From the NCBI GenBank assembly GCA_002763155.1, contig PFCU01000048.1, positions 1 through 36,699 of the forward strand: DNA of 36,699 nt. The letters run 5' to 3'. The DNA comes from Candidatus Pacearchaeota archaeon CG10_big_fil_rev_8_21_14_0_10_30_48 (GTDB lineage Archaea > Nanobdellota > Nanobdellia > Pacearchaeales > GW2011-AR1). The position numbers and the translations under genes were made by a program. Below, piece after piece: positions 29,832-36,515 of the stretch. Within the stretch, counting starts at the first letter, position 1. Each line of letters starts with the position of its first letter. A model generated the notes under the pieces. That model worked only from the letters and a program-made list of their open reading frames with translations. It made no database searches and was not told the origin of the DNA.

Positions 29832-30488
29832 TCATTCCCTTTCCTTATCAATAACACACTGGATTGCTCCGAGAAAATCTTTTGCGATGAAAACTTGCTT
29901 AGGATATTTGTTTTTCAAATCTTTTACTTTCTCTAATTCTTCTAAATTCTTTTCGAAAGGCACTAAAATCCCGACACCTTTTGCATTTAATGCAGTCAAT
30001 ATATCACTTTCTCTATCTCCAATAACATAAATATAGGTGTTTTTCTTGTCGAGTTTTTTCTTTGCTAAAGCGTCTTCAATCATTCCAATATTTGGTTTGA
30101 AACAATTACATTCTTTTTGAACATATTTCTTATCAAAATTGTATTCTGGATGTTTTTTTACATAGTCTAAACTTACATGAGGACAAATTATACAACCATC
30201 AAAAAACGCCCCTTTTCGTTTGAATATTAATGCAACCTCCTTACAAACATCATTTGCCCTCTTTAACGTAAGGCGTTTAAAATCTTGAATTGCTACTCCT
30301 GGTTGATTTGAAAGAATAAATCTGCAAATGCAATTTGGAAATGTTTTATCTAAGAGTTTCATTCCTTCGACGATCTTTGGAAGAATTTTCACTTTTGATT
30401 TCCAATAGTTGTCCTTACCTAAAAAATAATGGTCATCATAAATCAAAGTTCCATCTCTATCAACACATAAAAGAATATTATGTTCCAT
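29832..30488 (-). CDS. HAD phosphatase of the GmhB/HisB-N type
   Basis: The 218-residue protein has HAD motif I VDRDGTLIYDD (9-19, Asp10 and Asp12), motif II ILSNQPGVA, a zinc-binding set with ICPH and CNCFKPNIGMIEDAL, and motif IV VIGDRESDILTALNAKG. This matches D,D-heptose-1,7-bisphosphate phosphatases and histidinol-phosphate phosphatases; the window has no heptose genes. A sugar bisphosphate substrate is likely but unspecified. It is transcribed from its own start and ends 35 bases before the nucleotidyltransferase gene begins. Confidence 0.85.
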   Translation of the reverse strand: MEHNILLCVDRDGTLIYDDHYFLGKDNYWKSKVKILPKIVEGMKLLDKTFPNCICRFILSNQPGVAIQDFKRLTLKRANDVCKEVALIFKRKGAFFDGCIICPHVSLDYVKKHPEYNFDKKYVQKECNCFKPNIGMIEDALAKKKLDKKNTYIYVIGDRESDILTALNAKGVGILVPFEKNLEELEKVKDLKNKYPKQVFIAKDFLGAIQCVIDKERE

Positions 30489-30576
30489 AAATTATTAGAG
30501 AATTAAGGTTTTTAAAATTGTGGTTGGGTGACCTGTAAAAGATTTTCATTTAAATTCCAATTAAGTATAGTGAGGA

Positions 30577-30663
30577 AAAAGCCCGAAAATGTAACATTTC
30601 GACGAATACTACGAGAAGAGTTGCGATACGGTATTTAGTTGTATCTTATAAGTGGTAACAGAT
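30577..30663 (+). ncRNA. Possible structured small RNA (H/ACA-like?) in a 232-bp gap
   Basis: The 30489-30720 gap has no gene. Within it, 30584-30601 (CGAAAATGTAACATTTCG) can form a bulged hairpin. ACTAC (30608-30612) can pair with GTGGT (30652-30656, one G-U), enclosing an inner stem GATAC/GTATC (30625-30629/30641-30645), and ACA follows at 30658-30660. A TATA-like ATTTAAATT near 30549-30556 could start transcription at about 30577. These fit an H/ACA-like RNA only loosely: stems are short. The gap ends with a TATA-like TTTATAAATAAC (30670-30681) for the next gene. Confidence 0.2.
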
Positions 30664-30720
30664 AGAAAAGTTTATAAATAACAAAAGCATTAAATAATTA
30701 TAAAATAAGGTAAAAAGAAA

Positions 30721-31296
30721 ATGACAAACGAACAACGAACACAAAAAATAGAAACTATTATTGGGACAATTGGATTTGCCAATGAAGATGAGTTATCTCT
30801 TCCATATGCTCCAGAAAGTTTCAAAAGATATGAGTTTGATCAAGAATTTAAGGGTAAATTCCTTTATATTCCAACTTCTGAGAGGGAAATTTTTATAGCA
30901 CTAGACGGGAGAATTCAAGGAGAATCTGGCTACGAAATAAGTTTAGAAGCAAGAAAAATTCAACATGAAAGAATAAAAGAATTTCTTACTCATCTGCATT
31001 CAGAAACAGAACAATTAATGCCTTCTGCAGGAGGATACTGTACAATAATCCCTGAAAAAAACTTCTTGGCCTTCTTTGGAACAACAATAAGATATCAAAA
31101 AGGAATTGATGAAATGAAAGATGGACTTGTTGCTAGAGAAATAAATCAAGAATCTGGTGGACTAATACACCGAGTTTTACCTTTGAAAGGTCAAATGGAA
31201 TTAGCAAAAGAAATACAAGAAATATCCCTTGATGAAAATGGAGAACCTTATGTTAAACTTGATTTCTCTGGAAGTGTTAGGAGATTAAAATGTTAA
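30721..31296 (+). CDS. Uncharacterised 191-residue protein, first gene of a receiver operon
   Basis: No family is recognised. The product is soluble, alternating beta and helical segments, with a central SGYEISLEARKIQHERIKEFLTHLH and AGGYCTIIPEKNFLAFFGTTIRY, a Gly- and Cys-bearing strand pattern that could be a small alpha/beta or PAS-like sensor domain, but nothing confirms that. It starts after a weak AAGGT and is followed by a coupled small gene whose ATG overlaps its stop (ATGTTAA), then by a receiver-like gene. The operon ends with a terminator at 31865-31896. Confidence 0.6.
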   Translation: MTNEQRTQKIETIIGTIGFANEDELSLPYAPESFKRYEFDQEFKGKFLYIPTSEREIFIALDGRIQGESGYEISLEARKIQHERIKEFLTHLHSETEQLMPSAGGYCTIIPEKNFLAFFGTTIRYQKGIDEMKDGLVAREINQESGGLIHRVLPLKGQMELAKEIQEISLDENGEPYVKLDFSGSVRRLKC

Positions 31297-31370
31297 ATCA
31301 TATTAAATACAAAAGAGTGCCAGCAGAGGGCAGAAAACTACTGCAAATGCAAGGAGGTATGAAAAAATGA
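31290..31370 (+). CDS. 26-residue small protein coupled between two genes
   Basis: A 26-codon frame (MLNHIKYKRVPAEGRKLLQM, then QGGMKK) begins at an ATG overlapping the stop of the upstream gene, with GGAG seven bases before it, and ends in a TGA overlapping the ATG of the downstream gene (ATGA). It spans the whole gap between the two genes without an in-frame stop. The peptide is strongly basic. The layout suggests real translation, either for a small protein or for coupling translation of the receiver-like gene. The downstream gene also has its own AAGGAGG inside this frame. Confidence 0.5.
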   Translation: MLNHIKYKRVPAEGRKLLQMQGGMKK

Positions 31371-31855
31371 CAATAAATAAAATACTGTATGTAGATGATA
31401 GTTTTGAAAATGGAATGACTGCCATGACTACAGACCCTAGAATTGATTTTGCTTCAGGTATTCAATTAATAGAAAGACCGCTTCAAGATTATGATTGTAT
31501 AATCACAGATATGCAAATGGAACATGCAGAAAGTGGAATGGAATTAGTTGAAAGAGCATTAAGGGAAGGAAAATTACCTTATGTTGCTACTGGTGGAACT
31601 TATGAACATGGAGGAACTTTTAATAGAGTCAAACTATTCGATTCTGTAGACGTCAAAATATTTGATAAGATGACTAAAACAGACGATAGATTTTGGAGAG
31701 AAGCTCTTGCCTATATAGATCAAAAAGATGGTCAAGTAACACAGATGGCTTTAAGAAAAATAAAAGAAACCTTAGGACTTATTCCAGAAAATCAAATTGA
31801 AATGTTAATGGATTTTTATAGGGCTAATTATAACTTAAAAGAAGAAATAAAATAA
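31367..31855 (+). CDS. Receiver-domain-like protein
   Basis: The 162-residue protein has the main markers of a CheY-type receiver: acidic pair Asp10-Asp11 (ILYVDDS), phospho-acceptor candidate Asp48 (YDCIITDMQME), Thr75 (YVATGG) and Lys101 (KIFDKM). The loop between Asp48 and Thr75 (MEHAESGMELVERALREGKLP) is typical. Residues 120-162 are a helical extension with no DNA-binding motif seen. No histidine kinase is in the window, so it may be an orphan or a non-phosphorylated relative. A strong AAGGAGG lies upstream, in the same GGAGGTATGAAAAAATG layout as the DUF378 gene. Confidence 0.7.
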   Translation: MTINKILYVDDSFENGMTAMTTDPRIDFASGIQLIERPLQDYDCIITDMQMEHAESGMELVERALREGKLPYVATGGTYEHGGTFNRVKLFDSVDVKIFDKMTKTDDRFWREALAYIDQKDGQVTQMALRKIKETLGLIPENQIEMLMDFYRANYNLKEEIK

Positions 31856-31864
31856 ATAGTTTAT

Positions 31865-31896
31865 GGCTCCATTTGGAGTCTTTTTTTCTTTTTTTC
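31865..31896 (+). terminator. Hairpin plus T-run terminator
   Basis: GGCTCC-ATTT-GGAGTC (31865-31880) forms a 6-bp stem with one G-U pair, followed by a long T-rich run. It closes the three-gene operon with the receiver-like gene. Archaeal termination mainly needs the T-run; the hairpin adds support. Confidence 0.7.
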
Positions 31897-31954
31897 TATC
31901 TATTTTTAGTATGAATGAACTTTTGATTTTTCAATATAATTCTTAGTTAAGATT

Positions 31955-33775
31955 TCAAATCCCCTCAACACCCTTTACAATCGCGCTAGAATCTATTTTG
32001 TATTTTTTTAGTAACTCCTCTTTTGTTCCAGAATGTGGAATTTCTGATACATAAAGGTGTTTTATTTTTATATTTGTATTTTCCAATTCTTCTGCAAGCA
32101 TTTCTCCGATTCCACCTTCTTGATAATGGTCTTCACTAATTACAATTTTATTTCCGTGTTTTTTTATAAAATCAATTAATTTTTTTGAATTGAAAGGTTT
32201 TATACAATACAAATCCACGACAGCAACATTGAAATTTTTTTTCATTAGATTTTTATGAGCTTCAAGAGATTCATGTAAGGTAATTCCTGCACCAATAATT
32301 ACTCCTTTGTCTTTCTTTGATTCTTTTAATATTTTAAAATCTCCAATAGGAAATTTTTCATTGTTAGCATAAATCACTTGTGTTTTCGGACGAGTTGTTC
32401 TGATGTAAGTTATTCCTTTATTTTTAGAAGCAAGTTTTGTTAATTCTTTTGTTGAAACAGCATCGCTTGGATAAAAGATTGTAGAGTTGGGTAAACTTCT
32501 AAACATTGAAATATCTTCTAAACCCATTTGAGATGCTCCATCTTCACCTATTGAAACACCTGCATGAGAACCACAAATAGTGAAATCTGCCGACGATAAT
32601 GAAGCCATACGAATTTGGTCATGAGCTCGTGTTAAAAATGTTGCAAAAGTTGAAGCAAATGGTTTGAATCCCTTAACACTTAAACCTAATGCAATTCCAA
32701 TTAAATTTTGCTCTGCAATGAATGTTTCAATGAACTGGCGAGGAGTTCTTTTTTTTACTTCTTCACTTCGAGTAGAATTTGAAACTTCAGCGTCTATTGC
32801 AATTATCTTATTATTTAAAATTGCTAAATTTGCTAAGGTTTCTCCATACGCTTCACGAGTTGCAATTTCTTTTCCAAAAGAATAATTCAAAGGTTTTGAA
32901 GATAAGTATTTTATTTTTATTTCATTCATTTTTATTGGTTTTTTTATTTTTATCTTCGGCATTGAAACATGAGGTAATTCATCTAAAGCTTGATGTAAAT
33001 GTCGATTATCCATAACGCGTCCATGCCAGTTTTCTTTATTTTCTAAAAATGAAACTCCTTTTCCCTTGAAAGTTTTTGCAATTATGCAAGTTGGCTTTTG
33101 CGATTTTTTTGAGTTTAATAATGCTTTAATGAGTTGATTAATATTGTGGCCGTCAACAACTAAAGTATTCCATCCAAAACTTTGTATTCTTTTTTTATAT
33201 GTTTTAACGTCGTGGCCTAACATTGTTTGTCCTCTTTGTCCTAAACGATTTGCGTCGATAATTGCACAGAGGTTGTTTAATTTGTAATGAGATGCTAATT
33301 GAAACGCTTCCCAAACACTTCCTTCAGATGTTTCAGAATCTCCCATTAAGACAAATATTCTAAATTTACGCCCTTGTAATTTTGATGCAAAAGCCATTCC
33401 GATTCCGACTGAAAGTCCTTGACCTAAAGAACCAGTTGCAACTTTTATTTGAGAAAGTGATTTTGGCATTGGGTGTCCTTCTAAAGGAGAGTTTAATTTT
33501 CTTAAGTTATTTAGATTATGTTTTATTGCGCCAGAACGATAAAGAGCAGAGTAAAGAATTGGCGATGCGTGACCCTTAGATAAAATAAATTCGTCGTTAT
33601 CTGGGTTTTTTGAATCTTTAATGTCCCAAACCATTTCATGAAAAAATAAACAAGAAAGAATTTCAGCACAAGAAAAACAAGATGTTAAATGGCCACTTCC
33701 AGAATTAGTTGTCATGATTGCTACATCTCTTCGAAGAACATTTGCTATGTCTGAAAGTTGTTTTTTAGTTACCAT
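31955..33775 (-). CDS. tkt: Transketolase, single chain
   Basis: The 606-residue protein moves two-carbon ketol units with thiamine diphosphate and Mg2+. Domain order: ThDP-binding N-terminal part (SGSGHLTSCFSCAEILSCLFF, SKGHASPILYSALY, GDSETSEGSVWEAFQ with the Mg/ThDP motif GDSE instead of GDGE, and IIDANRLGQ), the Pyr domain (TREAYGETLANLA, SHAGVSIGEDGASQMGLED), and a C-terminal domain (VAVVDLYCIKPF). It resembles the shorter vertebrate/bacterial type (about 620 residues); archaea often carry two-subunit transketolases. Divergent from zwf, sharing a promoter region. TATA-like box on the minus strand at 33798-33806. Confidence 0.95.
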   Translation of the reverse strand: MVTKKQLSDIANVLRRDVAIMTTNSGSGHLTSCFSCAEILSCLFFHEMVWDIKDSKNPDNDEFILSKGHASPILYSALYRSGAIKHNLNNLRKLNSPLEGHPMPKSLSQIKVATGSLGQGLSVGIGMAFASKLQGRKFRIFVLMGDSETSEGSVWEAFQLASHYKLNNLCAIIDANRLGQRGQTMLGHDVKTYKKRIQSFGWNTLVVDGHNINQLIKALLNSKKSQKPTCIIAKTFKGKGVSFLENKENWHGRVMDNRHLHQALDELPHVSMPKIKIKKPIKMNEIKIKYLSSKPLNYSFGKEIATREAYGETLANLAILNNKIIAIDAEVSNSTRSEEVKKRTPRQFIETFIAEQNLIGIALGLSVKGFKPFASTFATFLTRAHDQIRMASLSSADFTICGSHAGVSIGEDGASQMGLEDISMFRSLPNSTIFYPSDAVSTKELTKLASKNKGITYIRTTRPKTQVIYANNEKFPIGDFKILKESKKDKGVIIGAGITLHESLEAHKNLMKKNFNVAVVDLYCIKPFNSKKLIDFIKKHGNKIVISEDHYQEGGIGEMLAEELENTNIKIKHLYVSEIPHSGTKEELLKKYKIDSSAIVKGVEGI

Positions 33776-33797
33776 CTCTAATAAGGAATCTTAAGGA

Positions 33798-33829
33798 ATA
33801 TAAAAAGTTATTGATTAAGTTTTTATATT
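33798..33829. promoter_or_regulatory. Divergent TATA boxes of tkt and zwf
   Basis: On the minus strand, TTTTTATAT (33798-33806) is centred 27 nt before the tkt ATG. On the plus strand, TTTTTATATTAAG around 33820-33830 is centred 26 nt before the zwf ATG. The two pentose phosphate genes could be regulated together from this 75-base gap. Confidence 0.6.
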
Positions 33830-33850
33830 AAGATTGGTTAAAATAAGGAT

Positions 33851-35146
33851 ATGACAAAAGAAGCATTAACCTTTATTATTTTTGGAGGAACAGGCGATTT
33901 AGCTAAGAGGAAGTTGGCTCCTGCGTTTTCAGAGCTTATTCATGAAGGAGTTGTAAAAAAAGGTTCAACTTTAATAGGAATTTCCAGAGAAAATTTAAGT
34001 GATGAGGATTATAAACATTTTTTAATTAAAAGTGTTAAAGATGTAAAGGAGAAGCACCATTTAGAAGAAATTAATATAAAACACTTGAGAATTGATTTTT
34101 CAAAATCGAAAAATATAGAACAACTTTCTGAAGCTTTACCTTCTTGTGAAGTTGAAGGATGTAATCGGGTTTATTATTTGGCGACTAGTTATAAACTATT
34201 TCCTAAAATTCTTGAGGGATTAAAAAAATTTAAATTAATTTCAAAAAAAGATATTTTCAATCGAATTGTTTTTGAGAAACCATTTGGAGAAAATTTAAAA
34301 TCGAGCGATGCTCTTGAAAAAAAAATCCATAAAATTGTTGATGAAAAAAATGTTTTTAGAATTGATCATTATTTAGGTAAAGAATCTGTTCAAAATATCA
34401 TTGCCTTAAAATTTGGAAGTAAAGGATTTCAACATTTAATAGACAACGAACATATAGAACAAATTAATGTAATTATCGATGAGACTTTAGGAGTTGGAAA
34501 TCGTCTTAGTTATTATAATGATTTTGGAGCGATTAAAGATATGATTCAAAATCATTTGTTACAATTATTAGCTTTGTTATTAATGGATAAACCTAAAGAA
34601 CTTATTTCAGAAAAAATTCACGACGAGAAAGTTAAAATATTAAAAGAGATATCCTTTTCAAATGTTGAAAATAGTTTATTAGGCCAGTATAAAAGTTATA
34701 AAGAAGAATTAAAAGAAAGAAAATTAAAAAGAAAGAAAACTGAAACTTTTGCTAAAATTGAGCTGAATTGTAATAATGAAAAATACAAAGGTGTGAAAAT
34801 ATTTTTAAGAACTGGAAAAAAATTGCCTCATAGATATGGTAAAATTATTATTGATTTTAAAAATCCACAAAATAAAATTATTATCAATTTACAACCAAAT
34901 GAAGATATAGAGATTATTATTGATGGTAAAAAACTTGATAAAATAGATCTTTGTCCGGATTGCAAATTTTCTCCTAATTCGCGTGATGCTTATGAAGTTT
35001 TGTTAAAAGAAATAATTAATGATAAAAGAAATTTATTTGTTAGAAGAGACGAAATTCATGAAGCTTGGAGAATTGTTGATGAAATAGTTAGGAAGAAAAA
35101 GGAAATTCCTTTTGTGATTTATGAAGATTGTTCTAATCCCTCATAA
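33851..35146 (+). CDS. zwf: Glucose-6-phosphate 1-dehydrogenase
   Basis: The 431-residue enzyme oxidises glucose-6-phosphate to 6-phosphogluconolactone and makes NAD(P)H. Motifs are FGGTGDLAKRKLAP (11-24), EKPFGENLKSS (142-152), the active-site RIDHYLGKESVQN (170-182), NDFGAIKDMIQNHLLQLL (His235, the catalytic base) and FLRTGKKLPHR. It is shorter than the usual 480-515 residues, mainly in the C-terminal half. It is a true classical Zwf, not the SDR-type enzyme of haloarchaea. The promoter faces tkt. Its 3' end overlaps the convergent amidotransferase gene by 14 bases. Confidence 0.95.
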   Translation: MTKEALTFIIFGGTGDLAKRKLAPAFSELIHEGVVKKGSTLIGISRENLSDEDYKHFLIKSVKDVKEKHHLEEINIKHLRIDFSKSKNIEQLSEALPSCEVEGCNRVYYLATSYKLFPKILEGLKKFKLISKKDIFNRIVFEKPFGENLKSSDALEKKIHKIVDEKNVFRIDHYLGKESVQNIIALKFGSKGFQHLIDNEHIEQINVIIDETLGVGNRLSYYNDFGAIKDMIQNHLLQLLALLLMDKPKELISEKIHDEKVKILKEISFSNVENSLLGQYKSYKEELKERKLKRKKTETFAKIELNCNNEKYKGVKIFLRTGKKLPHRYGKIIIDFKNPQNKIIINLQPNEDIEIIIDGKKLDKIDLCPDCKFSPNSRDAYEVLLKEIINDKRNLFVRRDEIHEAWRIVDEIVRKKKEIPFVIYEDCSNPS

Positions 35147-35615
35147 ATTCTTCAATAATTTCCTTATTTCGTACTTCTGGATGGAATAATATTCCTTGGA
35201 ATGGTTTTGATTTGTGTTTCATTTGATTTTTATTTTTTGAATATGTAAATTCATTTGAGTTTACTAAGTAGTGATGTAAATGATATTCGTTATCGATTAA
35301 TCCTATTTGTTTATTCTTTTGGATTTTTCCGTCGTAAATTAGCCCTAAAATATGCATTCCTCCGCAAATTCCCAGTATTGGTTTGTTGAAATTTTTAATC
35401 CAATTGAAATTATCTATGTGTTTGAGAAATTCATTATCTTTCAAAGAAGTTCCGCAAATAATTATTTTTGAAGCTTTTTCTAAATCATTTTTAGTTATTT
35501 TCTTATAATGTTTTGTTTCGAATTTAATTTTGTTTTTTATTAAAATATCTTCGATAGGTTTTACAAATTCGAAATAGTGGAGTTTTTCGTTGCAGATGTT
35601 TATTATGAGAATCAT
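35133..35615 (-). CDS. Class I glutamine amidotransferase-like protein next to dph6
   Basis: From the ATG at 35615 the product has 160 residues and resembles the small GATase subunit of archaeal GMP synthase (about 188 residues). The catalytic triad candidates are Cys84 (LGICGGMHILGL), His145 and Glu147 (ILFHPEV), with QMKHKSKPFQG just before. The usual oxyanion SGG is IICGTS, and the GICxGxQ glutamine is His, so activity is not certain. The ATG overlaps the dph6 stop (ATGA); a longer reading to 35648 lies inside dph6. GMP synthase pairs such a domain with a PP-loop ATPase, and Dph6 is a PP-loop ATPase that needs ammonia. A role supplying ammonia to Dph6 is therefore plausible. Confidence 0.75.
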   Translation of the reverse strand: MILIINICNEKLHYFEFVKPIEDILIKNKIKFETKHYKKITKNDLEKASKIIICGTSLKDNEFLKHIDNFNWIKNFNKPILGICGGMHILGLIYDGKIQKNKQIGLIDNEYHLHHYLVNSNEFTYSKNKNQMKHKSKPFQGILFHPEVRNKEIIEEFMRD

Positions 35616-36226
35616 TTTAAAGACAATTCCTTTTTGAACAAAGGACAATTTGTTACAAGAGTTTCAAACTCTCCACCTTCACCGGCAGGATTTATTTTGT
35701 ATTTTTCTTTTAGAGTAATTAATTCTTTAATTAAATTTTTATCAAGCTTTTTTCCGATATGTGAATCATTAAAGCCTTCGGCCGCAACTTTTGTTATGAT
35801 GACTTCAAATTTATTTTTTATTAATTCATTAAGTAATTCAATTTGGTTTTTTTGCCAGAGAGGGTTGAAACATTCAATGTTAAGTTTATCACAAATTTTT
35901 TGGATCCGAGATGCTTGATAGATTGATTCAACTGCTCCGGTAATTATTCCTTCAATTTTGTATTCCTTGATTGCTTTTTTGATTGCTTTTTCTAAATCTT
36001 CTAATTCTATTTCTTTTTCTCCGTTAGTTATTTGAGAAATTATTGGAATATTCATTAGTTTCGCTTGTTCTTTTGTAAGTTCTATTTTTGGGGTGTGAAA
36101 CATATAGCTGTCTTGATTTTTTGATTCAATAGAAATTAAACAGGAAATGGTATATCCTTGTTCTTTTGCCAGAGATGTTGCATAGGTTGAGTCTTTTCCG
36201 CCGGAAAATAATGTTGCTAGTTTCAT
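35612..36226 (-). CDS. dph6: Diphthine-ammonia ligase Dph6
   Basis: The 204-residue enzyme carries out the last step of diphthamide synthesis on elongation factor 2, converting diphthine to diphthamide with ATP and ammonia. The PP-loop SGGKDS is at residues 8-13, the middle shows IEGIITGAVESIYQASRIQK (91-110), FNPLWQ and ELIKNKFEVII, and the family signature GEGGEFET is at 182-189. The size is typical for single-domain archaeal Dph6. A TATA-like GTTTAAAAATCC (about 36247-36258, minus strand) lies 26 nt upstream. It overlaps the amidotransferase gene by four bases. Its pathway partner Dph2 is split at 2296-3603. Confidence 0.9.
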   Translation of the reverse strand: MKLATLFSGGKDSTYATSLAKEQGYTISCLISIESKNQDSYMFHTPKIELTKEQAKLMNIPIISQITNGEKEIELEDLEKAIKKAIKEYKIEGIITGAVESIYQASRIQKICDKLNIECFNPLWQKNQIELLNELIKNKFEVIITKVAAEGFNDSHIGKKLDKNLIKELITLKEKYKINPAGEGGEFETLVTNCPLFKKELSLK

Positions 36227-36274
36227 TTATATTTAAGGAAATTTGGATTTTTAAACCAAACGTTATGTCTAAAC

Positions 36275-36373
36275 CTATTTTTCTAATCTCAACTTTATAA
36301 TTTCTTTGCCATCAATTTTCTTTTTATATAGTTTAGTTATCATAAAACCATTTTTTAGAAAATTAGCAAGAAC
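36275..36373 (-). pseudogene. C-terminal remnant of a protein cut by the IS element (GNAT-like?)
   Basis: On the minus strand, 31 codons from about 36370 to a TAG at 36275-36277 encode a tail ending in NGFMITKLYKKKIDGKEIIK and LRLEK. It reads like the last strands of a GNAT acetyltransferase, and the frame enters the IS left end right upstream, with no start codon before it. The simplest reading is a gene whose front was separated by the insertion. The family call is weak because only the tail is present. Confidence 0.35.
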
Positions 36374-36374
36374 C

Positions 36375-36394
36375 CCATCCACTTTAGTGGATGG
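36375..36394 (+). repeat. IS200/IS605 left-end hairpin
   Basis: CCATCCAC (36375-36382) and GTGGATGG (36387-36394) form a perfect 8-bp stem around TTTA. Such subterminal palindromes are bound by TnpA as single-stranded DNA to position cleavage. Confidence 0.75.
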
Positions 36395-36434
36395 ATGAAT
36401 TGCGTCAGTTATTTATTTCTTGAATGATTATAAA

Positions 36435-36456
36435 CAGTGAGCTAAAAAGCTCACTG
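36435..36456 (+). repeat. Perfect 9-bp hairpin before tnpA
   Basis: CAGTGAGCT (36435-36443) and AGCTCACTG (36448-36456) flank AAAA. It lies between the left-end hairpin and the tnpA leader. It could stop transcription entering from outside or fold in the leader; the T content after it is modest (AAATTTTA). Confidence 0.65.
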
Positions 36457-36459
36457 AAA

Positions 36460-36515
36460 TTTTACCCGCGATTGTAAGATTTCTTTCAAATAAATAAACT
36501 TTGCGGGAGGTAAAA
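36460..36515 (+). promoter_or_regulatory. Leader stem that would hide the tnpA ribosome-binding site
   Basis: CCCGC (36465-36469) pairs with GCGGG (36503-36507), and TTTTA (36460-36464) with TAAAA (36511-36515), or ACC with GGT instead, so the GGGAGG Shine-Dalgarno of tnpA lies in or bulges from the stem. Repression of tnpA translation by such a leader structure is known for IS200 in enterobacteria. Confidence 0.5.

Noticed and set aside
32664..33579. Plus-strand ORFs within transketolase
   Set aside because: Antisense shadows of a clear, full-length gene.
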